Counted from the stretch's first letter, positions 50,389-60,125 are shown. The stretch is 64,000 nt of DNA from JAFGNV01 sp964612485 (GCA_964612485.1 CAZTFF010000003.1:1-64000), one strand, 5' to 3'. A program made the numbers and translations. The notes: generated by a model not told the origin, from the sequence alone.

Positions 50389-51668
50389 TCCGCCAACCCA
50401 TACGCCCGCGCCAGCAGTTCTACAGGATGGATCATTTTAGCGCCGGTGGCGTGGGCGATTTGCCAGCGGCAGGTTTCGCTGTCGCACACGGCTTCGGGCG
50501 AACCGGACGTTTTGACCTGGTCAAACACCGGTTTCCCTACATCCATCGCAATCTGGTATTTCTCTTTTTTGTAGCCATAGGTTCCGGCCACGCCGCAACA
50601 ATCGGCCTGAATGTGGTTGATGGTTACGCCGGGGATCATTTCCATCAAATCCAGCGCGGGCAGCCCCATATTGTGGGCCTTCAACTGGCACGGCGAGTGA
50701 TAGGGCAGCCTGACCTCGAGTTCACGAAAATTGGTTTTGAGCTGGCCGGCATCGGCCAATTCCAGCAAAAATTCGGAGATGTCGTAGGTTTGCCGGGCTA
50801 CCAACCGGGATTCTTCGGTATCGATGTCCAGAATGTGGCGGTAATCGGATTTCAGACTCAGGGTGCAACTGGTGGAGGTGCCGACAATTTTGTACCCCTC
50901 CCGCGCGTACTTTACCAACGACTTGATGTTTTTATGGGCGTTCTTACGAGCCGCCTCAAACTCGCCGTTAGACAGCATCGGCAGGCCGCAGCAGACCTGG
51001 GGCGGCACAATCACTTCAAAGCCGTTGTGTTCCAACACGGCCATTGCGGTTTTAGCCAGCCACGGTTCGTAATAATTGGCGCTGCAACCGTGAAAAAAGA
51101 CCACTTTTTTATCGGACGTATAACGGCGGCTCGATTTGAGATAAATACCTTTGTACCAGCCCCGAAATGTTTCCCAGGAGAACAACGGCATCGGCGCATG
51201 GCGGTGAATGCCCATAACATATTCGGTGAGCGTGCGGACCAGGCCGTTGGTAAACAAGGCGTTGGCAAGGGGCGCAAACGGGCTGCCCAGCCAGCCCAGC
51301 CACTCCGAACGCCCCAGCAGCCGGTTGCGCAGGGGGATGCTTTTGCGGCGGTATAATTTGGCTCGCGCCTTGGCGTTCATCTCCATCACCTTCACCCCGT
51401 GCGGGCAGACCAGGGTGCAAACGCCGCAGCCGCTGCAATAATCCACGCTGTTGTCTACCGAGATTTCGTGAGGGCTGCGGAAACGCTGGGCTTGCGGCCC
51501 CACAAATTTGGGGCCGGGAAACAGATCGGTCACGTTGTGTACAGGGCATTGGGAAGTGCAAATATTGCATTTCACGCATAAATCGGCGGTGTACTGAGCG
51601 TGTTCCCAGATAGACAGCGCCAGTTCATCCGGGCCGTTGTTGTTTTGCGAAGCTTGGTTCATCATCAT
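50385..51668 (-). CDS. glpC: Anaerobic glycerol-3-phosphate dehydrogenase subunit C
   Basis: GlpC is the membrane-associated iron-sulfur subunit that passes electrons from GlpAB to the quinone pool. The 427-residue protein has two [4Fe-4S] motifs at the N-terminus (CVKCNICTSQCP and CSGCGVCTLVCP) and two CCG domains (FHGCSANYYEP with PQVCCGLP, and YHSPCQLKAH with DCCGVAGTYG) that bind further clusters or haem-disulfide-type centres. It is last in the operon, 26 bp after glpB. Three consecutive ATG codons lie at the start (51668, 51665, 51662). The 3' end overlaps the convergent unknown gene by 4 bp. Confidence 0.92.
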   Translation of the reverse strand: MMMNQASQNNNGPDELALSIWEHAQYTADLCVKCNICTSQCPVHNVTDLFPGPKFVGPQAQRFRSPHEISVDNSVDYCSGCGVCTLVCPHGVKVMEMNAKARAKLYRRKSIPLRNRLLGRSEWLGWLGSPFAPLANALFTNGLVRTLTEYVMGIHRHAPMPLFSWETFRGWYKGIYLKSSRRYTSDKKVVFFHGCSANYYEPWLAKTAMAVLEHNGFEVIVPPQVCCGLPMLSNGEFEAARKNAHKNIKSLVKYAREGYKIVGTSTSCTLSLKSDYRHILDIDTEESRLVARQTYDISEFLLELADAGQLKTNFRELEVRLPYHSPCQLKAHNMGLPALDLMEMIPGVTINHIQADCCGVAGTYGYKKEKYQIAMDVGKPVFDQVKTSGSPEAVCDSETCRWQIAHATGAKMIHPVELLARAYGLAD

Positions 51669-51694
51669 AAATCACTTTCATGGGAGATGTTGTT

Positions 51695-52960
51695 TTACAG
51701 TAAATGTTGGGCAATGGCGGCGGCGGTGGCCAACGCCACGCCGTTGCCGGTTCGGGCAGAAATCCAATCTGATCCGGCCAGCGAGGCCCCGGCCACAAAG
51801 AGATTCTGCGCCACCACTGTTCCGGCTTCGTCGATGGGATTCAGCTTTTCATCAACCCGAATTCCGTAACCGGCCACCGGCTGGCCCTGCGCGGCCAAAA
51901 ATTTGGGCGCAAACCATTGGTGGCGATTATTTGTGGCCTGCACCGGCAGCCCAAAGAGCGGTTCCCAGACCCGGCCGGTATCATCCGTCTGAATACCGCC
52001 GCCAAAAATGCCGCCCGTAGCCAGCACGTAGTTATCGGCAGAAAACGGTTTTAAGCGGCTGACAGTTTCAACGCGGATTTGCGTTACCCGGCCCTGCGAA
52101 ATTGTGCCACCCACCACCTTGCCGCCGATGATCAAGCGCCCACCGGCCTGTGAAAATGTGTTTTTCAAAGCGTCAAACAGGCGGCGTCCCGGCACGGAGG
52201 GGGGCAGCGTGTTGATCTCAAACACAGGCTTGCCCAGCCGGCGCTGCACATCGGCCAGTACCTCGGCGTGTTGTTCCAGCCCTAAAACCGCCGGGAGGCC
52301 GATGCGCCCGTAGCCCCTGGCCTGTTTTTTGACTTGCGCGGCCACCTGCTGCCGGAAATCCGGCTGCTCAAAGGCACGAGCTAATTCAATGGGGGTTACA
52401 TTCATTTTCCCGGCGATGGGCGCGGGAGCATCAATCATAAGGGGGTGCGCCTGTACGCCCAATTTTTGTTCGTTTAAATTTTCGCTAATGAGCGAGGGAT
52501 AAAAATCACGCAGTTCCCGAAATCCTACCAACAGAATCCGGCCTCGTTGGTCGAGCTGCCCGCCGATCATCGACTCCGGGGCCAAACAGGTGGGGTGGAG
52601 CGCGCCGGCTGTGCCGGGCAGCAGCCAATTCCGATCAAGGTCGCCCTGGTACGCCAATGATCCGTTGACCAGGGCTTTAAATTTATCCAAAGCCGTCCGA
52701 ATACCCTCCATCCCCACCCGCTGGTAGGGATGGTCGGGATGGCCGGCCAGAAAATCGGGTAAGGCTTTGGCGGGATTTTCCACCGGCTCAATTGAATCGA
52801 CCGGCTGGAAACCCAACACATCGATCGCGCCGGAGGATAACAAAAGGGCGCCCTCGCCCTGGGCCACCAGCAGTACTTTTTGTCCGACTTGCGCCAGTTG
52901 GCCGGCGGCGGTCAACCCGGCCAATCCGGCTCCGATCACAATGGTATCATAGTTGCTCAT
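51695..52960 (-). CDS. glpB: Anaerobic glycerol-3-phosphate dehydrogenase subunit B
   Basis: GlpB is the second flavoprotein of the GlpABC complex, bridging GlpA and GlpC. The 421-residue protein opens with TIVIGAGLAGLTAAGQLAQVG (FAD binding), has LLSSGAIDVLGF typical of GlpB, and a second FAD block, YVLATGGIFGGGI, late in the sequence. Its start overlaps the stop of glpA by 4 bp (ATGA), showing translational coupling. Together the complex oxidises glycerol 3-phosphate to dihydroxyacetone phosphate when oxygen is absent. No glycerol kinase or facilitator is encoded nearby. Confidence 0.9.
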   Translation of the reverse strand: MSNYDTIVIGAGLAGLTAAGQLAQVGQKVLLVAQGEGALLLSSGAIDVLGFQPVDSIEPVENPAKALPDFLAGHPDHPYQRVGMEGIRTALDKFKALVNGSLAYQGDLDRNWLLPGTAGALHPTCLAPESMIGGQLDQRGRILLVGFRELRDFYPSLISENLNEQKLGVQAHPLMIDAPAPIAGKMNVTPIELARAFEQPDFRQQVAAQVKKQARGYGRIGLPAVLGLEQHAEVLADVQRRLGKPVFEINTLPPSVPGRRLFDALKNTFSQAGGRLIIGGKVVGGTISQGRVTQIRVETVSRLKPFSADNYVLATGGIFGGGIQTDDTGRVWEPLFGLPVQATNNRHQWFAPKFLAAQGQPVAGYGIRVDEKLNPIDEAGTVVAQNLFVAGASLAGSDWISARTGNGVALATAAAIAQHLL

Positions 52961-54600
52961 CGATTCTGGCCTTCTTCCACTTCAAAATAACCTTCGGTTT
53001 CCACTTCGCCAATACGCGCTTCGGTGATGCCGCTTAAATCCGGCGGCAGTTTATCCAGCCCCAACAGCGCCATATAGACACTCCGGTCAAGCTGTATTTG
53101 GCGCAGATTTTGGCCCCACAACACCGGCTGGACGCCTTTCCAACGTTCCTGTAAAAAATCAACTAACGTTTTGTTGGCCTGCCGGGCCGAAAGCTGCCGC
53201 TGCTCTTGCATAATGCCGGCCACGCGATAGGCGCAAAACCCACCCTGGCACGGCCCCATGCCCACCCGCAAATCGCGGCGCAGATCGTTGATGATGTGGC
53301 GTCCCTGGTGCGCGGCCAGTCGAGCTTCAATTTGAGGCCGGGTGACCAACTCGCACTCGCAGATGAGTTGGCCGTCCATCTCACCGGTCTCGACACGTTT
53401 CAGGCGATTACCGAGGGCGTGATATTTTCTGTGCGATGGCGGGGCCAGTATGGTTTCGGCGGTGTGGCAGGGCCGGTCGGTATTTAACTTTTGACAGACG
53501 AGATCGACCGTTTCTTCGGCCATCAAGCGGTACGTGGTCCATTTACCACCGGTAATCGTAACCAGGTTGTCTACGCCATCACGGGGGTGGTGATCCAGCA
53601 AGGTGTGGTTACGAGTCACCTGGCGCAGATCAGACCCCGCGCCGGTTTCCTGATACAGCGGTCGGACGCCGGCCCAGGCCCGGAGGGCGCGGAAATTTCT
53701 GAAGGAGGGCACCAGTTCCGCGCCTTTTTCCATCATTTTTTTGATTTCCCACGCTTCAATGGCGTAAGCGTCGGGGTCCGGCACCTGCACAGAGGTGGTG
53801 CCGATGACGGCCACTGTGCCCACCGGTACCAAAATATCGCCATCGCTGGGCGGAACGCAGCGGTTGATGACGGTGTTGACCATGCGGTAATTCATGGCGA
53901 TCATGGTGCCCTTCCCGGCGTGGACGGTCACATCACAGCCGGCCATATGGGCAATTTTCCCGCTCCACGGCCCGGCAGCATTGACCACCATATCACAAGC
54001 AAGCGTGATCTCCTCGCCGGTAATGCGATTGCGGGCCACCACGCCGGTTACCTGGTCGTTGTCCACCGGCAGATCCACCACTTCGTGGTACAGCAGTGTC
54101 TCCGCGCCCAACTCAGCCGCCGCATCGACCAGGGTTTGGCACGCATCCCAGGTTTCCACGCTGCCGTCCGGCACTACAAAACAACGAGCGATATCGGGAT
54201 TGAGCAGCGGTTCCCGGCGCAGCGCTTCGGCGGGGGAGATTTCTTCCACGGGGATGCCGGCTTGTTGGCAGGCCGTCACAAACGTGTCGGCGTAATCAGC
54301 CTCATCACCGGCCAAAGAGATAAAATAACCGCCGGTGTCTTCGATGGCGTGCGGCATGATTTTTCGCAAAATAAGGTTCTCGTCGATGCATTCGCGGGCC
54401 GTAGCAGTATCGCGCACGGCATAACGGCCACCGCTATGCAACAGCCCGTGAAAACGGCCCGACGTGCCGTTGGACAGCCCGCCCCGCTCCAGCAAAATAC
54501 AGCGAAAACCGCGCTGGGCCAGATCAAACAAAACGCCGCAGCCGGTTACACCGCCGCCAATAACTACAACTTCTGTTGATTGTTGCGCTGTTTTTGTCAT
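52957..54600 (-). CDS. glpA: Anaerobic glycerol-3-phosphate dehydrogenase subunit A
   Basis: GlpA is the catalytic FAD subunit. The 547-residue protein has TEVVVIGGGVTGCGVLFDLA, the family signature SNGTSGRFHGLLHSGGRYAV, and WAGVRPLY in the middle. It ends with a BFD-like [2Fe-2S] domain holding CECELVTRPQIEA and MGPCQGGFCAYRV, which separates anaerobic GlpA from aerobic GlpD. The ATG at 54600 overlaps the upstream membrane protein gene by 4 bp; a longer frame into that gene is not used. The operon order kinase, membrane protein, glpA, glpB, glpC is unusual and hints at regulation by that kinase. Confidence 0.93.
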   Translation of the reverse strand: MTKTAQQSTEVVVIGGGVTGCGVLFDLAQRGFRCILLERGGLSNGTSGRFHGLLHSGGRYAVRDTATARECIDENLILRKIMPHAIEDTGGYFISLAGDEADYADTFVTACQQAGIPVEEISPAEALRREPLLNPDIARCFVVPDGSVETWDACQTLVDAAAELGAETLLYHEVVDLPVDNDQVTGVVARNRITGEEITLACDMVVNAAGPWSGKIAHMAGCDVTVHAGKGTMIAMNYRMVNTVINRCVPPSDGDILVPVGTVAVIGTTSVQVPDPDAYAIEAWEIKKMMEKGAELVPSFRNFRALRAWAGVRPLYQETGAGSDLRQVTRNHTLLDHHPRDGVDNLVTITGGKWTTYRLMAEETVDLVCQKLNTDRPCHTAETILAPPSHRKYHALGNRLKRVETGEMDGQLICECELVTRPQIEARLAAHQGRHIINDLRRDLRVGMGPCQGGFCAYRVAGIMQEQRQLSARQANKTLVDFLQERWKGVQPVLWGQNLRQIQLDRSVYMALLGLDKLPPDLSGITEARIGEVETEGYFEVEEGQNR

Positions 54601-55328
54601 AATTGTTTTTCTGCCTGTGTTGACTTTATACTTATGGCATAAATCTGCCGGGATACCACTACCAGACCCAAATGAATGGGCCAAAGCAGCCATAAATTAG
54701 GCCGATAATAAAAGATCGTGGCAATAAAAATCAAATTGATGCCCTCAACCAATTGTGCCGCCGGCCGATCCGCCGAAATTTTTTGCATCCGGCCCACCAA
54801 CATCCACTCCAACAGCACCCAGCCGGAGCCAAATACAACGCCCAGGTACAGGTTTCCGGTCACCAGCCAGAAGATGGCCCAGTAAAATGCGCCGTGCAAG
54901 GTGTAAAAAAATGTGTGAAGCAGAGAGGCGGATGAAACGGGCCGGTCTACGCCATACCGAGTCAGGATAGCTACCACCAGGCTCAAAATCATACCCGCCC
55001 CCAGGCCGGCAGCCAGCATAGGACCAAAATCGGCCAGGGCCTCAACCAGGATCAGAGCGACGATGGGCTGGGCATCAGACAAAGATGAACCGGAAGCAAG
55101 CAGCGAAAGATGTTCAAGCCCTTTTAGCCCTAACAGACGAGGCGTTAAGATGCCCGTTACCAGCGCGCCGTAGGGGAAACCAACATAATAGAAAAATTCG
55201 GCAGCTTGTCTAAGCCGGAGCAACTGCCAAAGTTCTTTGACAACCGGCTTTTTTTGTTGAAGCCACACCCCGCCGGGCGGTAACGCCAAAGAAATGACCG
55301 CCAGGACTATGGCTACACCGTTTTGCAT
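54597..55328 (-). CDS. Polytopic membrane protein of unknown function
   Basis: This 243-residue protein has about six hydrophobic segments, including ALVTGILTPRLLGLKG, AAGLGAGMILSLVVAILTRYG and LNLIFIATIFYYRPN-like helices, and an Arg-rich short loop. I cannot place it in a family; it has no catalytic motif. It starts at ATG 55328, two bases after the histidine kinase stop, and its stop overlaps the glpA start (ATGA). That tight coupling on both sides suggests a signalling or membrane-anchor role in anaerobic glycerol 3-phosphate oxidation, for example a quinone-site partner or co-sensor. This is inference. Confidence 0.75.
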   Translation of the reverse strand: MQNGVAIVLAVISLALPPGGVWLQQKKPVVKELWQLLRLRQAAEFFYYVGFPYGALVTGILTPRLLGLKGLEHLSLLASGSSLSDAQPIVALILVEALADFGPMLAAGLGAGMILSLVVAILTRYGVDRPVSSASLLHTFFYTLHGAFYWAIFWLVTGNLYLGVVFGSGWVLLEWMLVGRMQKISADRPAAQLVEGINLIFIATIFYYRPNLWLLWPIHLGLVVVSRQIYAISIKSTQAEKQL

Positions 55329-55330
55329 TG

Positions 55331-57073
55331 TTAACTTGCGGCCTTCTGACCGGCTCCAAAGGGGATTTGAACCCGCACCGCCGTGCCCTTGCCCGGCACC
55401 GACTCCAGCGAACATTTGCCGCCCACGCCCCGAGCGCGTTCATCCATATTTATCAGTCCCAAACTGGTACGTTGATCGTAGGTCGATTTGGTACTTTCCA
55501 CATCAAACCCAACGCCGTTGTCTTTGATCTCAACGTACATATTGCCTTTTTGGGCAAACAAATTGATGACAATTTTGGTGGCCTGGGCGTGTTTTTTGGC
55601 ATTGCCAACGGCTTCTTCGATAATGGCAAAAACAATACCTTCCGCTTCGGCGTTTAGCTGCCCGTTGTAGCCCCGGTTGTTCAACGCTACCTCAAACGCT
55701 TCGGTGGCGCGCAAACGTTCTACATACTGCTCCAGGGCCGGCATAAGCCCCTGGGTTTCTAAAATCACCGGGCGCATGGCAAAGAGCATGGTGCGGATCT
55801 CGTGGGTGGTTTTTTGGGCGATGTCTTCAATTTTTACGACTTCATCGTACGCTTTTTCTACATCTTGCTTTTCCAACACCAATTTAAGGAAATTGAGCCG
55901 CATGGCAATGGCCGCAATCGACTGGGTGGGGCCGTCGTGGAGATCACGTGCCAATTTGCGCCGCGCCTCGGCCTCTTTTTCCAAAATGCGTTTCTGTTCC
56001 AGTTCCAGGTCTTCAAAGAGTTGGGCATTTTGCAACGAAATGATCGCCTGGCTGCTAAAGGTTGCCAGCAACTTGGCGTGTTCATCGGTGTAGAAGTTGG
56101 GTTCGGTGGTGCAGAATAAAACCACGCCGTAGGTGGTAAAGCCGGCCCGGAGCGGCGCGCAAATGGCCGACCGGATGCCGGGGGTAGAGGCAAAGGAAGT
56201 TAAAACCTTGTCTCGCTGCGCCTTGTGAGTAATTTTTACTTCGGCGGTGTTGATGGTGCGGCCAATAAACCCCTCCTCGGCGCTCACCCGCCGGCCTTCA
56301 TCGCGCCGGGAAAGGTTGTGGCCCGCGACGACGGATAGCTGGTTGGTGCCATCAATCCCCTGCCCTTCAAACAGCAGCACCATGCCAACGGTGGTTTCGT
56401 CTTCCATTCCGGCTTCGACCATAGCCGAAAAGGCCAGATCGACCATGGCGCGCAATACTTTGCGATAATTGAGCGTGGAACTCATGGTCAGGGCCATTTT
56501 GGAGATCAACTTGCTCCGCTCGTTGGCCACCCGCAGTTGTTCCATCTCCGCTTCGTTTTGCTGCTCCGCCAACTCTACCCGTTGGCGGATAAAAAGGCCC
56601 GGCAGCGCGCCGGCTGTAAAAAGAACCAGGGCCGCCACACCGATGGTTAACAGCGAGCGCGTGAGTTGGGGCTGATCAATTGAACCGGCGGTTAAGAGAG
56701 GGACCACAGTTACACCGTAACCCATAACAACCACCATCGCGGCCAGCAACCCCGCCTCAATATCCCACCGGACACCGGCAATAATAACCGGAAAGATCAT
56801 CAACGGCAGCAGGTAGGCAGCGTAATCCAGCGACAACACCAGCACCGTAATGGCGATAGCCAGGTCTAAAAAGACCGACAGCACCGCCACCCAGCCGGGA
56901 AACCAGTTTGACCAGAGCATCAGCAGGTAAATAATATTGAGCACAAAGCCAAACACAACCACGCCCAACAGAATCAACAGGTTGTCAGAGGAGAGATCGG
57001 TAATAACAAAACCGCGGACGGCCACAAACAGGGCAGCAATGAACAACCAGAACCATCTGACGTGAGATACCAT
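55331..57073 (-). CDS. Sensor histidine kinase (membrane, GAF, HisKA_3 type)
   Basis: The protein has 580 residues from ATG 57073; a TTG at 57181 would add 36. It starts with six to seven membrane helices (residues 1-165), then a coiled coil, a GAF domain (residues 235-385, with VAGHNLSRRDE and APLRAGFTTYGVVLFC) and a NarL-type kinase core. The phosphorylated His is in LARDLHDGPTQSIAAIAMRL. The ATPase has EEAVGNAKKHAQA, KDNGVGFD and SLGLINMDERA. NarX/DegS-like kinases pair with LuxR-type regulators, but none is encoded here. It is the first gene of the glpABC operon, a rare location, so it may sense redox, quinone or glycerol status. Confidence 0.88.
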   Translation of the reverse strand: MVSHVRWFWLFIAALFVAVRGFVITDLSSDNLLILLGVVVFGFVLNIIYLLMLWSNWFPGWVAVLSVFLDLAIAITVLVLSLDYAAYLLPLMIFPVIIAGVRWDIEAGLLAAMVVVMGYGVTVVPLLTAGSIDQPQLTRSLLTIGVAALVLFTAGALPGLFIRQRVELAEQQNEAEMEQLRVANERSKLISKMALTMSSTLNYRKVLRAMVDLAFSAMVEAGMEDETTVGMVLLFEGQGIDGTNQLSVVAGHNLSRRDEGRRVSAEEGFIGRTINTAEVKITHKAQRDKVLTSFASTPGIRSAICAPLRAGFTTYGVVLFCTTEPNFYTDEHAKLLATFSSQAIISLQNAQLFEDLELEQKRILEKEAEARRKLARDLHDGPTQSIAAIAMRLNFLKLVLEKQDVEKAYDEVVKIEDIAQKTTHEIRTMLFAMRPVILETQGLMPALEQYVERLRATEAFEVALNNRGYNGQLNAEAEGIVFAIIEEAVGNAKKHAQATKIVINLFAQKGNMYVEIKDNGVGFDVESTKSTYDQRTSLGLINMDERARGVGGKCSLESVPGKGTAVRVQIPFGAGQKAAS

Positions 57074-57233
57074 CCAATCTAAGGAGAGGAGATTTATTTC
57101 GATGTTTTTTGCTGAGTCGGCGATGGCGCACACTCCTAAAACCGTTAACAACAAAGATTGAGCAAACCATATGCATTTCAATTATATTACAAATCTTTGT
57201 TCTCTGCAATGACATAAGGGGGGAGTTTAGAAA

Positions 57234-57261
57234 ATTGGAGATTGGGAGATTGGGAGATTTT
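57234..57261. repeat. AATCTCC-family repeat, copy 4 (half element)
   Basis: Three GGAGATT units follow each other (ATTGGAGATTGGGAGATTGGGAGATT) upstream of the sensor kinase gene, without an obvious complementary arm. The 160-bp gap around it contains nothing else I can name. Confidence 0.6.
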
Positions 57262-57342
57262 CAGGTTGAAATCTATTCGCCACGCTCTAATATCCCTATG
57301 AATTGAGGAAGTTAACTAATTCTCGTCTCCCTGAAACACGCG

Positions 57343-59046
57343 CTACTCAAATTTGTAATCGTGCAGAATAGAGCCGCCGATGAACTCTCGCAGCAGGGAA
57401 TTATCCGGCACCAGTTCATCGGAACACGGCTCGAACCACTGCAAAAACGACAACAGCCGTTTGGCCTCGGTGTGTTCTGGTTTGCCGGGTTCTATTTGCA
57501 GGAGCAACGGCTCGGCAATAGATTTGATCACGGCCAGTTCGTACACCAGCGCGGAATTAAACATCACGTCGGCGTGTTCCTGGTAGGGGAAAATCCAGGT
57601 ATGCTCTCCCTTGCGCACTTTGGGCCAGCGACTGATGGTTTCACGGGCGGTATAGCCCCGGTGGCGGGCGTCTCGAATGATGCGCCGCAGCAAGCGGGTA
57701 TCGGTGGTGGCTACCCGGCTGTGGCGATCCAGGTTGAGTTGGGTCAGGGCTGATACATAGATACGGAAAATTTTACCTTCGGGAATATGCGGCACCAGTT
57801 CCGGGTTCAGGCCATGGATTCCTTCCACAATTATCATATGTTGATCGGTGATAGACAGAATATCGCCTTTTTCCCGCCTGCCGGTAATAAAATTGTAGCG
57901 CGGCATCCTTACCGTTTCGCCCTGCATCAGCCGCAGCAAGACATCATTGAACAATTCCAGATCAAAGGCGCGGATATTTTCGTAATCGTATTCGCCTTCT
58001 TCGTCGCGGGGTGTATCTTTTCGATCCACAATAAAATCATCCAGACCCAACGGCATGGGCAAAATACCGTGGGCCATCAACTGCACGGCCAGCCGTTTGC
58101 TGAAGGTGGTTTTGCCCGACGACGAGGGGCCGGAGATCAGCACCAGTTGGATCCGATCACTGACGGCGGTCAGCAGCGTGGCAATCTGGGCAATTCGCAA
58201 CTCTTGCAAGGCTTCCGAAACCATAATGGTTTGCAGCATATTTTTTTCTACCACCCGTTCGTTGAGCGCGCCCACATCTTTTATGCCTAGCTTGCCCATC
58301 CAATCGCCATACTCGTTGAACACGCTGACCAGTTTGGGGTATTCCACGCAGGGCTGGAGTTGGGTGGGTTTGTTGTTGCGGGGATAACGCAGCACAAAAC
58401 CATCAGAATAGGTATCTACGGCAAAATGTTTGAGATAACCGGCGGAGGGAACCATATAGCCGTGCATATAATCCCGGTACCGGCCCAGGGTGTAAACAGT
58501 GAGATACGGTTTTTTTCTCGATTTGAGCAGGCGGAGTTTGTCGTCGGCATTTCGGGCCTGGAAGAGGTCTTCCGCCTCGTCCAGTGGAATTCGTTCTTTA
58601 AGAAGGGGCAGGTCAGCGTCCACCAACTCCCGCATCCGGGCTTCAACCTGCTTGACTTCGACTTCGGTAAAGGGAGCGCGCCCCTCTACCTCGCAGTAAA
58701 ACGCGCCAAAGTTGAGGCCATAATCAATCACAATGTGGGTGTTGGGGAATAGCTCGTGGGCCACCGCAATCAGCAAAAAAGCCAGCGAGCGCCGGTACAC
58801 GCGCATGCCGTCGCTGTCGGCCAGGGTAAGCAGGTGCACGTCGAGATCGCGGTCGGCGTGGTAGGTTAATTCCCGCAACTGGCCGTTCACCAGGCAGGCC
58901 GCCGGGATCGGTTCTGCGGAGAAATCGGCGGCGTTCACAAATTCGGCAATGGTGGTATTGAGCGGACCTTCCAACACCTGCCCATCACTAAACTTAACCT
59001 GCGCGGTGGTACGCGGTTGGGTGGTGCGAATATCAGCTTGGCTCAC
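57343..59046 (-). CDS. TGS-domain nucleoside (uridine-type) kinase fusion
   Basis: This 567-residue protein fuses a threonyl-tRNA-synthetase-like N-terminus to a P-loop kinase. Residues 13-75 form a TGS domain (VKFSDGQVLEGPLNTTIAEF), followed by a segment like the ThrRS second additional domain (SLAFLLIAVAHELFPNTHIVIDYG). From about residue 290 lies a uridine kinase/phosphoribulokinase domain: Walker A in ISGPSSSGKTTFSKRL, LGLDDFIVDR, and MPRYNFITGRR. Such fusions occur in Thermotogae, Firmicutes and Chloroflexi and are called nucleoside kinases; the role of the tRNA-synthetase-like part is unclear. The start is GTG 59046, preceded by GGAGATATT. It stands alone, 68 bp from the FHA gene. Confidence 0.88.
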   Translation of the reverse strand: MSQADIRTTQPRTTAQVKFSDGQVLEGPLNTTIAEFVNAADFSAEPIPAACLVNGQLRELTYHADRDLDVHLLTLADSDGMRVYRRSLAFLLIAVAHELFPNTHIVIDYGLNFGAFYCEVEGRAPFTEVEVKQVEARMRELVDADLPLLKERIPLDEAEDLFQARNADDKLRLLKSRKKPYLTVYTLGRYRDYMHGYMVPSAGYLKHFAVDTYSDGFVLRYPRNNKPTQLQPCVEYPKLVSVFNEYGDWMGKLGIKDVGALNERVVEKNMLQTIMVSEALQELRIAQIATLLTAVSDRIQLVLISGPSSSGKTTFSKRLAVQLMAHGILPMPLGLDDFIVDRKDTPRDEEGEYDYENIRAFDLELFNDVLLRLMQGETVRMPRYNFITGRREKGDILSITDQHMIIVEGIHGLNPELVPHIPEGKIFRIYVSALTQLNLDRHSRVATTDTRLLRRIIRDARHRGYTARETISRWPKVRKGEHTWIFPYQEHADVMFNSALVYELAVIKSIAEPLLLQIEPGKPEHTEAKRLLSFLQWFEPCSDELVPDNSLLREFIGGSILHDYKFE

Positions 59047-59114
59047 AATATCTCCAATCTAGCCGGTTTCAGTGGATATAAATCTTGAAATCTTGATCTA
59101 CTGAGTTTGGTTTT

Positions 59115-59573
59115 CTATTTGGATGGATTTGTTTGCAGCTCAAGACGAAAGTGGGTCTCGCCAACAGCAATCACATCGCCTTGAGACAGGGGGCAAGTTT
59201 CGGCCAGGGGCCGGTTGTTAAGCGTTATCTCCACCGGCGTATCCAGTTTTTCCAGCCACCATCGATCCGCCCGACGACAGATTCGCGCATGGCCGGAAAG
59301 GAAATCGGCAGAGTTTACCATAAAGGCCTGATCGGAGCCGCTGCCCAACACCGTGGCTGTGGTCAGCGGCAGCGTTTGCCCCACCTGCCACGCCCGGCCC
59401 TCAACGGCGGCAACCACTCGCAACTGATCCACCCGGCCCAAAGAAACGGAAGATGTTTGCGGCTGAACCTGCCGCAACTGTCGCCAGATCAAATAAAAAG
59501 CCACGCTCAGAAACGCGTACAACACAAGCGCAGCCAGCAGCCGCAGCCCGAACAAAATCCACTCTAAACTCAC
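59115..59573 (-). CDS. Membrane-anchored FHA-domain protein
   Basis: This 152-residue protein has an N-terminal helix (residues 5-30) and a forkhead-associated domain from about residue 65. The phosphopeptide motifs are altered: GS in TVLGSGSDQAF, then SGHARI where SxxHxxI is expected, and NNRPL replacing NG. It likely binds phosphothreonine. The GTG start overlaps the stop of the DUF3662 gene by GTGA. In Actinobacteria, FhaA joins DUF3662 and FHA in one chain, so this pair is a split version. A Ser/Thr kinase is not encoded in the window. Confidence 0.85.
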   Translation of the reverse strand: MSLEWILFGLRLLAALVLYAFLSVAFYLIWRQLRQVQPQTSSVSLGRVDQLRVVAAVEGRAWQVGQTLPLTTATVLGSGSDQAFMVNSADFLSGHARICRRADRWWLEKLDTPVEITLNNRPLAETCPLSQGDVIAVGETHFRLELQTNPSK

Positions 59574-59962
59574 GCCGAATCCTCATCAATGGCTTCAAAA
59601 ACGGTGGTAACTTGCACCTGCCCCGGCGGCACGCCCCCATCCTGTTCCAAAATGATCCGCAGCGGGCCGGCAAAACCACGCTCTATCTCCACGGCCAGCG
59701 AGGTTAAAAAGCCGTACAACTCGGTGACAAGCGCATCGCAATCGACGTGCCGGGTTAAAGCGGCATAATCCCGCGGGTTGACCGCAAGCCGGTAACAAGG
59801 CGGCAGCGGGTGATCCGGCGGCGCATCGTCAACAAACGCCTCGATGGTTTCCGCCACCCCGCCGGCCAGATCGGCGGGATGAACCCGTTTCCGAAAAAAG
59901 CCGCGAAAGGGTGTTTCCACAAATTGCTGCGCCAGGGTTTCCAGCAGGTCCAACAGTTTCAT
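59570..59962 (-). CDS. DUF3662 domain protein (FhaA N-terminal-like)
   Basis: The 130-residue protein corresponds to the N-terminal domain of FhaA. It begins LLETLAQQFVETPFRGFFRKRVHPADLAG and has YRLAVNPRDYAAL in the middle, a pattern typical of DUF3662. In mycobacteria this domain helps FhaA act at the cell envelope with phosphorylated MviN. Here it is co-translated with a small membrane FHA protein (4-bp overlap), giving the two parts of FhaA as separate chains. No cell-wall genes are adjacent. The gap downstream to the RACo gene holds a short CCCCTCCC/GGGG foldback. Confidence 0.8.
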   Translation of the reverse strand: MKLLDLLETLAQQFVETPFRGFFRKRVHPADLAGGVAETIEAFVDDAPPDHPLPPCYRLAVNPRDYAALTRHVDCDALVTELYGFLTSLAVEIERGFAGPLRIILEQDGGVPPGQVQVTTVFEAIDEDSA

Positions 59963-60125
59963 ACGGTGATTATAATGCAGGGCAATGGAAATGAAAAAGT
60001 GAGGAATGACGAGTGAGGAGCAAAATCCCCCTCCCGTTGAGAGGGGTTAGGGGAGGGCCAGAAATACTTGCCCGTGTTAAAAACATGAGCCATTACCAAA
60101 TTCACTCTCACGCATCACTTGCCAC

